Source of the DNA: Polytrichum commune
Lineage: Eukaryota; Streptophyta; Polytrichopsida; Polytrichales; Polytrichaceae
Length of the DNA stretch: 64,000 bases
Assembly: GCA_950295325.1 (NCBI GenBank)
Contig: OX485805.1
Coordinates: 57,374,758 to 57,438,757, forward strand
Reading direction: 5' to 3'
Part shown: positions 12,073 through 22,839 of the stretch, in pieces
Position numbering within the stretch: position 1 is the first letter of the stretch
Layout of the letters: every line of letters begins with the position of its first letter
The notes under the pieces: generated by a model
Database searches by the model: none
What the model was told of the DNA's origin: nothing
Seen by the model: only the letters and a program-made list of their open reading frames with translations
Program-made: the position numbers and the translations under genes

Positions 12073-12277
12073 GGGAAGAACCGACTGCTAGTTCAAACTC
12101 AAATGAACCAATTGAGTTTGAGAAATAACCGACTGAAATTCGTGATTTTAGAAAAATTATTGAACATTCTAGAGGAATTTTATGTAATACACCTCAAACT
12201 AATAAAGAAAGACCAAAAGATGTAAACATGTAACTGGTTGGAGTTGGAAACACTAGGGTCTTGACTGATTATGCCCA
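12073..12277 (-). repeat. Fold-back arm repeat, inverted solo copy
   Basis: About 205 bp matching the left arm at 52739-52945, starting GGGAAGAACCGACTG and ending TTATGCCC. It is inverted relative to 8961-9158, so the terminal ends of the two copies face each other across 2.9 kb. Confidence 0.6.
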
Positions 12278-12659
12278 GAAATCTCCCAGGTCACTACAGT
12301 GGCATTCTATTTCACTTCTAAGAGTTTTTTATTTAAAAATCTATAGTCTTATAAATCGTTTATAATCTAAAAGCAACTTCAAAACAATGTTTCTAAAAAA
12401 ATGGTTTAGCAACTTCGGACCAACTTCTAAAGATAGTGACCCTTGCGAGTGCTACAAACAGACAGTTATCACCCTAGGGTCAAATGACACTTGGTGCTAC
12501 ATGACAAGTCACGAAGGCCACTCTAATCAAAACATCATAATAATTTTTATATCACACTATTTCACATGTTTAGTGTAATTTTGTATCAAGTTGGTGTTGA
12601 ATGAAATTCTATGCCCAAATAGGCCTATTAAGGCCTCCTTTACATCTATGGTACTTTAT

Positions 12660-13060
12660 ACTAGGCTTCCAACGCTTCGATGCCATCTTGATGGATCTCA
12701 TGTGGTAAAACTATGGCACGCTCTTGGTCAATTTCTAAACTAAATCATGGGGATTGCTTACTAGGAATGTTGATAGTTCAAGCTCTCATTTTCTGGGCTC
12801 CAATTCCCAAGCCAATGGGTTTTCGAACATTTTTGGCTTGTAATGAAATCTTGTTTCTTTAAGGCAATCCCCCCTTGTAGTATCTCACTTATGAGCATGA
12901 TTGTTTTTACACTCGCTCGAAGTCCTATTCAAGTAAGTGAGGATTGACTAAGCAACTCTCAATAGTTTGAGCTTTGGACGATAGCTTGTCAAATCCAAAT
13001 ATCCAAAGTCTTAAAATATGTAAGTTCGAGCTTTCAATTTGAGTTGTAGTGTAGAGGGGG
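12660..13060 (+). repeat. Old dispersed direct repeat, copy 1
   Basis: Resembles 14360-14740 in order: GATGGATC-CATGTGG, then GGGC-CCAAGCCAATG, CTTGT-GAAATCTT, GTCAAATC-AAAT-CCAAAG and GTTTGAGCT. The copies are well diverged, so this is an ancient duplication. Confidence 0.45.
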
Positions 13061-13275
13061 GCTAAGGATGGCACTCATAGATGTTGGATATGCTCTTAGT
13101 TGCCATGAAAACTCCTAAGGTAGGGAGATGTGTCATTCGGATACAATTATCTTTGCGCCCACCTCCCATAGGATATGACACATGCAATTAGCGGAAATAA
13201 TTAGCAAATCCAAATCCCACCATATCCATTGGCCTCATAATATTTGGAGCTCATATGATAAACTAATTGAGTATC

Positions 13276-13689
13276 CCCGGGGAGTGCACTTAAAGTTAAG
13301 ATTAGGAATACACGTGAGTGCCTTTTAATGGCATACCCCTTACAATACTTGGCCTTAAAATAGTTTTTAAATTAAGAATTTTTAAGTGCCAAATCATTAC
13401 GTATATATCTATCACTTGGTATAAATTTCAGGACGAAAAGTTTTTAAATTTTATTTTAAAAAATGATAGAAGTTTGAACTAAAATGCGTTGTTTTTTGCT
13501 TCAAAAATCGATTTTAAAATATTTACAATTGATTATTTTTTGAAATTTATACAACAAGAACTTTAGATTGTGTTTAACAAATTCATATTTTTTTAACAAA
13601 TTTTAGATGATTTTTTAGTACATACATAGGGGGGTCAAAAGTATGCACTCACGTGATTCCTAGTCTTAACTTTAAGTGCACTCCCCGAG
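13276..13689. mobile_element. Second long-TIR MITE with 8-bp target duplication
   Basis: A 414-bp insert with inverted ends of about 45 bp (CYCGGGGAGTGCACTTAAAG) and a perfect 8-bp flanking duplication, TGAGTATC (13268-13275 and 13690-13697). There is no coding capacity. The terminal layout (C-Y/A-CGGGGAG followed by an inner CACGTG) parallels the MITE at 10043-10445, so both probably belong to one superfamily. The interiors differ. Confidence 0.8.
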
Positions 13690-13971
13690 TGAGTATCAAA
13701 AGTGAAGATTCTCGTGCTCATCAAACGATCACATAGGTCCCTCCCAAAGTCATGTTGACTGTTGAGCTTAGAATGGTTAGCAAACTTTGAGCATATAGTC
13801 CATTATCTTTTAAGCACGAGGTAGACGAGGCTAATGTGGACACCTCCAACCCTGTGGAATCATCCGGTTAATTCATATACAAGTTGGTCAGCACCTCATA
13901 GCCACATGCCGTCGTCAAATTTGCTCCAGTTCTTGCCTCCTAAGTTGACCACCTCGACCACAAAAATCAAG

Positions 13972-14045
13972 CGTGTCATAGCTCAGTGGATAGCACTCCT
14001 AATCATGAAGGATGTTTGGTGTAGTTTGATTTGTACAATTATGAC
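13972..14045 (+). other. tRNA-like relic with exact A box
   Basis: TAGCTCAGTGG at 13979-13989 fits the pol III A-box consensus. A degenerate B-box-like AGTTTGATTT follows after about 35 bp, the normal tRNA spacing. The D and T stems do not pair well enough for a working tRNA. It is most likely a tRNA-derived SINE head or a tRNA pseudogene. Confidence 0.3.
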
Positions 14046-14359
14046 CGACCCAAAAATCGTCAAGGTGGCGGCTGAATCACCATGTATTACTCACCCACCA
14101 AATAAGAGCAATTACATTGCCAATTAAGAACCAAAAATAGGTGTCCGATTAAAGAAGCTAACAGAATTAGCCCCATCTACCTTGTGTTTTTTTTATGGCA
14201 GTTCTTATGTTCACACTTGACCACATACCACTCAACTATAGGTGTCCAAATTATTGGTGTGTTGGATTTAGACACGTCTACTTTAGAGCATGCCCTTTAC
14301 CATAGGTAGCTTGAAGGTTGAGAGCTCAAAGAAAGAAATCTTCTCATTGGCCAAGAGTC

Positions 14360-14740
14360 TTCAAGTTATTGGGTTTGCAATGCTTATTGAATGGTGTCAT
14401 GATGGATCCCATGTGGCACCTCTTTGACAAACCCTTTTGATGAAATCTCAAGCTGACGCGTGAAGTCGTATTGGATTATTGAGAATTTAAGCTCTTAGTT
14501 TGTGGGCCCCAAGCCAATGAGCATTTTGAGCGTTCTTTTGCTTGTCGTCGAAATCTTCTTTCGGTGAGAGAATGTTTTCCTTTTGAGATCCCACTTCGAG
14601 CACGGCCACCATGTAGTTGCTCAAACACTTGAAGATCGGTTACGCATCCCTCACTAGGTTTAGCTTTTGTATTGAAATCTTGTCAAATCTAAATTCCAAA
14701 GTTCCGGATACTACAAAGTTTGAGCTCTCCCATCTTTTGG
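14360..14740 (+). repeat. Old dispersed direct repeat, copy 2
   Basis: Diverged second copy of 12660-13060 in the same orientation. The intervening DNA contains the MITE at 13276-13689, which arrived later because its ends are far better preserved. Confidence 0.45.
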
Positions 14741-14804
14741 TGTAAGGGGCTTAAATCAATGGTGGACCCGTATATATGAGAATGGATTCAACATCAGGTT
14801 CATT

Positions 14805-15007
14805 ATGGTCCAAGATGACCTTAAACTACCGGATGATAGTGGAAAGGTACCCAAACCGAACGGAGTGGTTGGCAGTTCGATTCCGGGCTATGAGATTGTC
14901 TCTCTACTTGACGGAAAACTAGCCAGGTGGTCAAACACCTCATGTGTTCCCAAAACCCAAAAATTAAGAAATAAAATAAAGTAAAGTAAAGTTTTTTTTT
15001 ATAAAAA
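14805..15007 (+). mobile_element. tRNA-derived SINE
   Basis: A 203-bp insert with pol III promoter boxes that both match consensus exactly: A box TAGTGGAAAGG at 14837-14847 and B box GTTCGATTC at 14875-14883, 27 bp apart. It ends in an A-rich tail (AAATAAAATAAAG type). A 12-bp direct repeat, ATCAGKTTCATT, with one mismatch flanks it (14793-14804 and 15008-15019). All three SINE hallmarks are visible. I do not recognise the family. Confidence 0.7.
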
Positions 15008-15039
15008 ATCAGTTTCATTCAATATCAATACTGGTAGGA

Positions 15040-15290
15040 AAAAGTCCAACTAATTAGTATCGATATTGTAATAATGGTTGGATATATTGGTAATTGGTGG
15101 ATATCGCAAGGTGAGAGAATCATTGTATATGTGAAACATTATAATTTTGGGTTAACATCATTCTAATACCATGTTGATACTAGTGTTGTTTACAGGGTCA
15201 TCAAGGTTCTTAGTATATGGTATCACCCTGGTATATAGAATCAAATAGGGGCATTTATGGTTGGAGTACCCCTTTAGGAACCACAAAGAT
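15040..15290 (+). repeat. Dispersed repeat (GAGGTGAGAGAATC family)
   Basis: Shares AAGGTGAGAGAATC, CCATGTTGATACTAG and GGTATATAGA-TC blocks in order with 41430-41680, and in inverted orientation with part of 59310-59470. Its right edge (GGGGCATTTATGGTTGGAGTACCCC) recurs inverted near 22424-22470, beyond the gypsy element. Confidence 0.45.
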
Positions 15291-15709
15291 TTTCTTGTAA
15301 TTGATGTAAGGAATTTCACATTTCATCCTGAAAATAAAACAATAACATACAAAGCTTGTATGGTTATAACAGCAATCATCCAAGTCAAGATATTGACAAT
15401 AAGTACAAATAGCATGTTTTTTCTTGATTGTCATTTTTCTTGATTGTCATTTTGATTTGGTTGCTTTGAGATAAGGGAGCAAGCACAGTGAAGTATACGG
15501 AAAAGTGCTTTAGTATACTAAAACTATAATGTTTTTGGTCAAACACCTAAAAGTAGTAACAAAGTGTTGTTTAAATTATTATTTTTGTCATGATGACCTC
15601 TATTGTTGTGTTAGGTACTCAAATATGGAATATCAAGATGAGAACTTTAAAACTTATCATTAAAAGTATTGCTCGCAAGGTAATGGCTAGGTTTGGTTTT
15701 GGACGTAGA

Positions 15710-16740
15710 TTTCTTGACCTCAAATACAGCCCCATCAGAGTGGGCCAAGACCCTCCTATACCCCTCCGGCTCCTTCAGCTCTCCGTGGAATCACGTTGTT
15801 CAAGGTGGACGAGTGCCCGTCAAAGCCCGTCATAGTGGCTAGCTTGGAATGGGAGTCCAGCAGCTCCCGGCACCTTCTCAATGCAGGTAGCTTCCAGCGC
15901 CTTCTCAGTTTCATCCAATCCCCATCCATCCACCTGGCTGCCTGTAGGCCGCAATGTCGTTCTCAGCCAGCATTTGGCCATTCTCGAGGTCCAGACGCTG
16001 AAACCTTCTCGCTCCTCATTCGGAGTTCGCCCAGCTTCCCAAGGTTCAGCACACTGCTGGAACCGAAAGATTCATCTACACACTGGTTCCAGAGGCGAGA
16101 AAAAATGACGACATTCGGCAGTGATCAAATTCTGCATTCTTCAACCCATATGTGAAGCAATCCGCCTCTGAGAGGAACCCTCCACCTTAGTTTCCTGATC
16201 AAGTGAATTCGGCACACATTCGACCAGAATGTGAAGCTTTACAATTCTGAGGATTGGCTGTAGGGTAATGGTTAGAAATTCAGCACTCCCTGTCAATTTG
16301 TTCCCTCTGGATTTCCTCTTCTGCGCCTAACTTTCGGTATCATCAGCTACCACCCTATCCCAGCACGGCCGACTTGATCCCATCCGCTCCGTAATCTCCC
16401 ATTCCTCCATCTGAATCCTTCTTCCCCTGATCTTTGGCCACTCCCTTAGCCGCAGCCGGTTCTCCCAATTAGCGCCAACATTCCATCTCGTCTCCCTGCT
16501 TATCCCCTCAGCACGTCCGCTTCCGGCATTCCCCTGTTTTTTGTAGCTCCTCCAGAGAGAGCGCTACCAGCCCCCCATGTTCCTAACCGCTCCTGGATCC
16601 TAAACTTCGGAGTCTGATCTGTTCGGGGAGCCCCCCCCTTCCAAAACGAACACCATCCTATCCTAACCTGATTACTTCTTAAGCCTACTCTAACGTTAAC
16701 CCTTAGTCCAACCACAATTCTTCCTAGCTAATTCACCACT
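15710..16740. other. GC-richer block of unknown origin
   Basis: About 1 kb of clearly higher GC, pyrimidine-rich and free of the A/T runs typical of its surroundings. The longest frame (15796-16155) has no recognisable domain. Texture and composition would fit an organelle-derived insertion, but I recognise no mitochondrial or plastid gene, so this is a guess. Confidence 0.35.
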
Positions 16741-16967
16741 AACTTCCTTGGGCAATGAGCCTCTTTGACTTTGCATAAGAATCCGGTTCCAACCCGAACT
16801 CAAGTCCGAGTAGCTTCCAATTCCAATCGTAAAATTCAATAACACACTAAAAGGCTAAGCCTCACTCTTTTTATCTTTTCAAGTAGTACCATAAAACATC
16901 AAAGTTTAACTTCTAATGGTTTCAAAGGGTTAAGAACACATGTGGGCACCAAATTGGGCTCACACCT

Positions 16968-17171
16968 TCCATGCCTTTGAGGTGAGTTAAGTGCTCTTAA
17001 CTAGTGGTTGTTACTTATGAGATGAGAACATTGTGTAACACCATTTGTCCCAACCATTGAATAACTCCTCTAAACCTTTCTCTTAGGATGGAGTCCTCTA
17101 GTCTTACATATAATAGATTCTAGTTGGAATTAGAGATAGCAAAGGTAACCAATAAATAAATACATGTTACA
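16968..17171 (-). repeat. 3' LTR of gypsy element, truncated
   Basis: Aligns with the last half of the LTR at 21982-22376: CCATGCCTTTG-GGTGAGTT, TGCTCTTAACTA-TGGTTGTTAC, AGAGATAGCAAAGGTAACC, ending GTTACA. The distal half is missing or unrecognisable. Confidence 0.8.
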
Positions 17172-17489
17172 CACCTCGCACTTAGAAATGAACGTTCATG
17201 TTCATGTTCATGTACTGCAAACCCCAAACTGTAGTGCATCAAACCAATAGTCAAGACCAGTACTTAACTTTAACCAAGCCATGGGATCTCTATCTATACC
17301 CATGCTCCATGCCAATCACAGGGTGAGACAAACTAATAATAAAGCCCCATTTACAAGACCTAGTACAAGCCTAAAAGAACGAAAAGGCGCCTACCCTTAA
17401 GAAATCTTTCACCTCACACGTTTATGTGCAACGGGGGCTTGGCGGTCACACTTAACACCGCGTGTCACACTTGACTTGACTACCGTATC

Positions 17490-17890
17490 CTAGTACTTCT
17501 TGAGGACTTCTACACTCAAATTGCTCTCTAGTTTCCAAGAATTATCCTCAAGTGCATATTCAAGCCATTTATATAGATAGAATTTTCTTGGGGTGACAAC
17601 AGGACCCACTGTCTTCAGGTGAAAGCATGTGTTCAACTTCATATGATGCATCCTCCTCAAAGACTGGCGGATGGGGGAGTTTGTACCCTGCCATAGACTG
17701 TACATGGTTGAAGAATTGACATACGAAAGGCACCGTGAATCTTAAATGTGTTTGGTAGCTGCACGCAATATGCTACGACCCCTATCCTCTTGGTTATCCA
17801 AAATGGGCCAATCCACCATGACAATAGCTTTCTAGCATGTGGGACCTTCAACTTAATGTTGGCAACACTTATAAGCATTTTCAAGTTCAT
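17490..17890 (-). pseudogene. Gypsy integrase C-terminus and chromodomain remnant
   Basis: Minus-strand frames read WWIGPFWITKRIG (the GPF-I-RIG block of the integrase C-terminal region) and then FYLYKWLEYALEDNSWKLES, which matches the chromodomain pattern YLVKWKGY-ED-TWEPE. Chromoviruses use this domain to target heterochromatin. The two pieces lie in different frames, so it is broken. Confidence 0.75.
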
Positions 17891-18191
17891 CTCATAAGAA
17901 ACTTCTCATCTCTTCTCATCAAACATACTTATTTTTGTCGTTGTTGGGCAACAATTAAATGTCTCTTGGCCTGGCCGATTACATCAAACATATGCTCGGC
18001 AAAATTCTTTGCAGTAGGCACTTGACACATGTTGATCCACTTATTGGTATCATAGGATGTTGACATGTGTTAAGACAAACGGAATATTCCAAATAGGCTC
18101 TTGCCCAGAGTTATTATATGCAAATTCTACCATAGCAAGAAAGTCACCCTGGTCATCCTACACTAGATTTACATAATGTTACAACATGTCC

Positions 18192-18700
18192 TTAATGACG
18201 CAATTTACCCGTTCTGCCTATCCATTGGTTTGAGGATGAAATGCAATGGACCATAGCCAACCTTGTCCCCAATAAACCATGCAATACATTCCAAAATCTA
18301 CTTGTGAATCTAGTGCCCTTGTCGCTTAGAATTACTTTGGGTAGACCATGGAGTTTATATAGATGATCACAAAACAACCTTGTTGTTCTTTCATCAATAT
18401 ATAACATGTGTTGTGGTTGGTATATAGTGGGCCATTTTGGACAACTTATCCACACACACAAAGATGGCATCATAACCATGAGTGGAAGGTATCAAGCTAG
18501 AGATAAAATCAATGTTGACCACCTCCTAATTCATGTTGGGAATCTCCAACGGTCTGAATAGGCATATTGGCTTCAAAGTAGGAGTTTCACTCCGTTGACA
18601 AATCTCACAAGATTTCATATAGCTCATGATGGACCCTTGCATCTTAGGCCAATAGAAAGTTACTCACATCCTCTTCCAAGTCTCAATTACCTCAATATGA
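18192..18700 (-). pseudogene. Gypsy integrase core remnant
   Basis: Minus-strand translation shows the zinc-binding segment (TFYWPKMQ followed by CEICQRSE), [10 protein letters not shown] at the start of the catalytic core and GLPKVILSDKGTRFTSRFW around the second catalytic Asp. The region of the catalytic Glu (normally H-Q-DGQTE) reads SSSNQWIGRTG, so that residue is lost. It contains in-frame stops. Confidence 0.8.
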
Positions 18701-18981
18701 CCACTATACATTACATCATGATGTTCCTACAGTAAAAAACACTTGATATTCAACCTTTGAAAGGATACATCTAGAACCACTATCACCTTATCATGCCACC
18801 ATATGTGATTCTTTAAAATAAGATGCTTCAAATTGTGCGTGTTTGAGAACCAAGGATCAAGAGCATGCTTTGCAATGATTGTGTGATATAACTTAGAATC
18901 ACTAATGAACTCATGATACCCCTCAGGTTGATTGTCTAGCTAGCTCTCCAAGATCTCGTCGCATAGTGTTAGCTACCACTA

Positions 18982-19294
18982 AGGTAGAGGGGCCCTTTCC
19001 CGCTCGGGTCCTTAAACCGCTCACTAGACCTATCCAAACAAGAGGTACATTATAGCTTCCAACCTCAATTTTCTATGTAATCATGGTGTACATTTTTGGG
19101 GTGAGTGGTTTTGGGTACCCCTATGAGTTCTCCTTCCAAAATTCATAACTAATTCAATATTAATCCAAAATTAATTATTCCAATTGGTCCAATTTCCAAT
19201 GTACTTTGCACATCTTCCAAGATTGATTCCCCCTTAATAACTCCCCAATGAACATGCCAATCTGAAATTCGAGCGGGAAAGGGCCCCTCTACCT
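18982..19294. mobile_element. TA-flanked MITE nested in gypsy
   Basis: A 313-bp insert with perfect 25-bp inverted ends (18982-19006 and 19270-19294) starting AGGTAGAGGGGCCC. It is flanked by TA on each side (18980-18981 and 19295-19296). It separates the RNase H and integrase regions of the gypsy element and so is younger than it. The AGGTAG terminus is shared with the insert at 39080-39500. Confidence 0.85.
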
Positions 19295-19587
19295 TAATTA
19301 AAGGACCGAACCACTTGAAGCTACCTTGGGTGTCATCAAGCCTTTTTGTACACCCGTGTTTAGTAGATATGTACTACAGGGATCAACCACATTGATTTGC
19401 CATGGGTAGTGTATCCACTTATAAAGAAAATCCAGCTCCAAGAATTCCAACCATCGAGCTTGACACCTTGATAAAAAAAAAATTGTCTTTAAATACACAA
19501 AAAAAATTGTGTATTTATCAAATTGCAGTCATCCCCCTCTAAGTAATATTTTAAGGTTTGCATAGTGTGCACAATTGCTACTAGCTC

Positions 19588-19848
19588 TCATTGTCTAGTT
19601 GTATGATTCATCTTAGCATGGGAGAATTTCCTACTTTCAAAGGCAATAGGTCTTCTTCTTTGAACCATAACTGCTCTTGTCCCTATTAGAGAAACATCAC
19701 TAATGACCTCAAATGGCTCCTCTAACTTGGGTAAGGTCGAAATTGGCACATGCGTTAAAGAACATTTCATATTTTTAAAAGCGCGTTCACAATCCTCTGT
19801 CCAAATGAATTTAGTCTTGATTTGTGTCAAAGATGTAAAAGTTGCCAC
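19588..19848 (-). pseudogene. Gypsy RNase H remnant
   Basis: Minus-strand frame contains FIWTEDCERAFKNMKCSLTH, followed by FEVISDVSLIGTRAVMVQ and PIAFESRKF. This is the start of the Ty3-type RNase H domain, where the first catalytic Asp sits in the DAS/DVS motif. It lies downstream of the RT remnant in the expected order. Confidence 0.85.
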
Positions 19849-20064
19849 TAAAGTAGAATATCCATGGATGAATCTGCGAAAGTAATTACAAAGCCCCGGG
19901 AAATACCGTAATTGTCCAACTTCAAGTGGCCTATACTACTTTGTAACATTTTTAATTTTCCTATGATTGACCTTAATGTCCTCTTTGTCGACAAGATGGC
20001 TTAAGACCTTAAACTGATAATGCCCAAATGGGGTACTAAACATTTTTTTAGGTGCATCTTCTTT

Positions 20065-20298
20065 TTATATATGAATTTGGTGATATTCTTGTGCCAAAGC
20101 TAGAGACAAAACTACACTATCACTTACTAATTGATCAAACAAATCATCAATGTAAGGTAACGGATAACGATTCTTTATTGTTTGCTTATTGAGTGTACAA
20201 TAATCGACCTCCATTTGCAGTGCTCCATCTTTTTTCTTGACAAATAATATGAGAGACCAATAAGGTGATGACCTAGGCCCAATCCATCTTTTTTCCAA
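20065..20298 (-). pseudogene. Gypsy reverse transcriptase remnant
   Basis: Minus-strand frame reads SPYWSLILFVKKKDGALQME, then VDYCTLNKQTIKNRYPLPYI and DDLFDQL. These are the conserved Ty3/gypsy RT blocks (SP-SSPV-FVKKKDG, DYR-LN-T-KN-YPLP-ID). The frame ends before the YADD catalytic box, which is not found intact. Confidence 0.9.
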
Positions 20299-20999
20299 GT
20301 ATTACTTGATATGCGTTTTGGCCTCCTATAGCTTTAGAGAACTTCACATTTAGATCGGCTTGAAAGGTGGCTTCCTATCCGGCTCAAGAGGAATGGTATA
20401 GGCCATTTTCCATTCTAGATGCAATCCACTTGGTAAAGATTGAAACACATCATCATATTCCTCCAACATTGTAGGATAAGGTGGTGCCATTGTGTCCTCT
20501 ACATCTTCTCCAACCGCAATCAATTGAACTAAGAACGAGGTTGCTCCCTTCCAAATTGACTATTTGAATTGCATGGTAGTGAGTCTATGGGGATTTGGAC
20601 TCTAACTTTGCATTGGATTCACATACACACTCATTTTACAACAACCCTTATAAAACAAGCAACATTCACATTGAAATTCCAAGCGTGCCTTATATTGTAT
20701 AAGCCTATCATGGCCCAATATCAAGCCAATACCATCACTCAACTTAGAGACAAGTCAGTTAATTTGACTATGATATTGGTGTATCTTAACATGGACTTTA
20801 ATATGCCCATCTGTAGAAACTTGATCATCATTGCCTAATACCAAACTATTATTGCCCTTCTTTACTTCAAACCCAAAGGTATTAGTAGTAACATAACTCA
20901 CACAACAATGTGATTCAAACTATCTATGAAAACAAATGCATCTTGGTGTGCTACATTCCCTAAGAAGTTTATCTTCAGTAGAGATGACACAATGAACTT

Positions 21000-21197
21000 T
21001 TACAAAACTTGTGGTCTAGCCTCAACCATATATACTTGCCATAGTTCTGGATTAGAGTCAAATTGATGCAACAATTTAAACCTTGTCAAAGTTCTCTTAA
21101 GGCACTTTGCCTTATGTTTTCCAACAACAAAACATACATTGATGTCATAGGGTACCTCCTCCTTACTATGGAAATAGGCCCTTAATAAACTTTGCAA
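21000..21197 (-). pseudogene. Possible gypsy gag remnant
   Basis: A minus-strand 65-codon frame contains CFVVGKHKAKCLKR, which could be an eroded CX2CX4HX4C zinc knuckle (Cys-Val for the second Cys). The position between the primer site and RT fits the gag/protease interval. Confidence 0.4.
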
Positions 21198-21968
21198 ATC
21201 CTTTGATGAGGGAATAATTATTGAACAAGTTCCAAATACGATGAGGCGTGCACAAATTTTCCTTTTTCAGCTTCTTGCATTGTTTCTAGGAAACAAAGAT
21301 TTTGATCCTTACGAAACTAGCCATCCTCAAGTTTTTCCGTGAAAGTCTTGAGCTTCCCATAATTTAGTTCCAACGTCGCAAATTGACTGCGGTCACCGAT
21401 CTTGTTGCCTTCACAATATTCTCATATCTTTTGTGTTAGCAATTTGTCCACAATTGCCTCAATTATCTCAGCTCGCGAAGGTAGGAACGGGGCTAACCAT
21501 GAAAAGAGAGGTCTCATCATTAGGGGCAGAGATATCCGTTTCCGTTGCCATGGTGTCCCATACTACGTATGGAAACAACACCCCAAAAACAAAGAGCCTT
21601 AGGACTTAATTCATAATCTTGAAAAGTTCTAACATATTCAAGGAAAAATAGAAGAACTCAAAAGGAAGCAATTGAATCTCCTTAAAAAAAACCTTGACAA
21701 ATACTTCCAAAAAACCAAAATCTACAAATGTTATGTTGGTCCAATCACCAAAAATTTGCAGTATATTTTCTACTAAGCATGCCGTAAGAGCTCCTCTTGC
21801 CTCTCTTGAAACATAACAAAATTAAAATCTACTCCTTATAGTTCATAAAGCAACCAACTCATTCCCTACCTTCGTAGAATAACTCTAATTGTCTTCCCAA
21901 CTTGAAACCCAAATGTTACACGATAGAAAAGTAACAACACCCAAAACACCAAATTGCAAGATCTTGGC

Positions 21969-21980
21969 GCTCTGATACCA
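21969..21980 (-). other. Primer binding site, tRNA-Met initiator type
   Basis: The minus strand reads TGGTATCAGAGC one base inside the 5' LTR, the canonical plant primer site complementary to the 3' end of initiator tRNA-Met. It continues GCCAAG. It fixes the element's orientation. Confidence 0.9.
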
Positions 21981-21981
21981 A

Positions 21982-22376
21982 TGTAATGTCTCTCAAATTT
22001 AATTAAAAATAAATAAAGGCATGATCCATCCAACCTCGAGCTTTATATACTTGTAGGCACTAAGAGTTGAGGCTCCCCTCGACTAGTCCTCAATCATATA
22101 GTTAACCAACTCTCCCTCCATGCCTTTGGGGTGAGTTGAGTGCTCTTAACTAATGGTTGTTACTTCATGAGGTGAAAACATCTTGTATCACCATAGTCTC
22201 AACTAGTTGGTAGCTCCCCTTTACCTTCTAGAACTATTAGATCTCCCAAGGTGGATTCCTCTAGTCTTATAGATAGTAGAGTCTTGTTGGAATTAGAGTC
22301 CTCTCGTCTTACATATAGTAGAGTCTAGTTGCACTTAGAGATAGCAAAGGTAACCAATAAATAAATACACGTTACA
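21982..22376 (-). repeat. 5' LTR of gypsy element
   Basis: A 395-bp LTR beginning TGTAATG and ending GTTACA on the plus strand, so it has TG...CA ends. It contains an internal duplication of the CTCTAGTCTTA-AGTAGAGTCTAGTTG segment that the truncated partner lacks. Confidence 0.85.
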
Positions 22377-22628
22377 GCTATATTAGAATGTCAAGTTTGA
22401 CAATTTTGGTAAGAGACATTCTTTTTGGGGTACCCCAACCATAAATGCCCTCAAACAATATCGAATAACAAAAGAGCATCTTCAAATACATGTATCCTAT
22501 CGGTATTAAAAAAAACCACCAAAAAAAGCATGGCAATCATCGCAACTAGATGATTAAAATTGAAAGGCAGTCGCCAAGTAAGTTGATCACCGGAACATTG
22601 AAATGCTTGAGAAATGAAAGGTGATCGT

Positions 22629-22832
22629 ATGCAGAAGAAGAAGAAGAAGAAGAAGAAGAAGAAGAAGAAGAACTCCGGTCCCGGGAGGGGCCGGAGTGAA
22701 TAAAGTGTTTGTTCGTAAGACGTCCTAGGCCATACCCCAGGGTATTGGTGTTGGATGTAATACTACTTCACCCTTTTCAGGGAGTAGACACTATGTTAGT
22801 AACAAGTGGCTTTTACCGGTTGGCCGGGAAAA
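22629..22832 (-). mobile_element. SINE-like retroposon, copy 2, with (TTC)n tail
   Basis: On the minus strand this segment shares with copy 1 (2954-3165) an AGTAGTATT block, then ACACTTTATTCACTCCGGCC and the CTCCGG hairpin. It ends in about 13 TTC units (plus-strand GAA repeat 22633-22671). A 7-bp direct repeat, TGATCGT, flanks it (22622-22628 and 22833-22839). Opposite orientation, a simple-repeat tail and separate target duplications show independent retroposition. Confidence 0.6.
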
Positions 22833-22839
22833 TGATCGT

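Larger units (their letters stand above)
16968..22376 (-). mobile_element. Decayed Ty3/gypsy chromovirus
   Basis: A minus-strand LTR retrotransposon, read from right to left. It has a 5' LTR at 21982-22376, a canonical initiator-tRNA-Met primer site, gag/protease remains, reverse transcriptase, RNase H, integrase and a C-terminal chromodomain-like segment, then a truncated 3' LTR at 16968-17171. Every coding segment is broken by stops and frameshifts. LTR copies differ by many substitutions and an internal duplication, so the insertion is old. A MITE at 18982-19294 is nested between RNase H and integrase. Confidence 0.9.
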
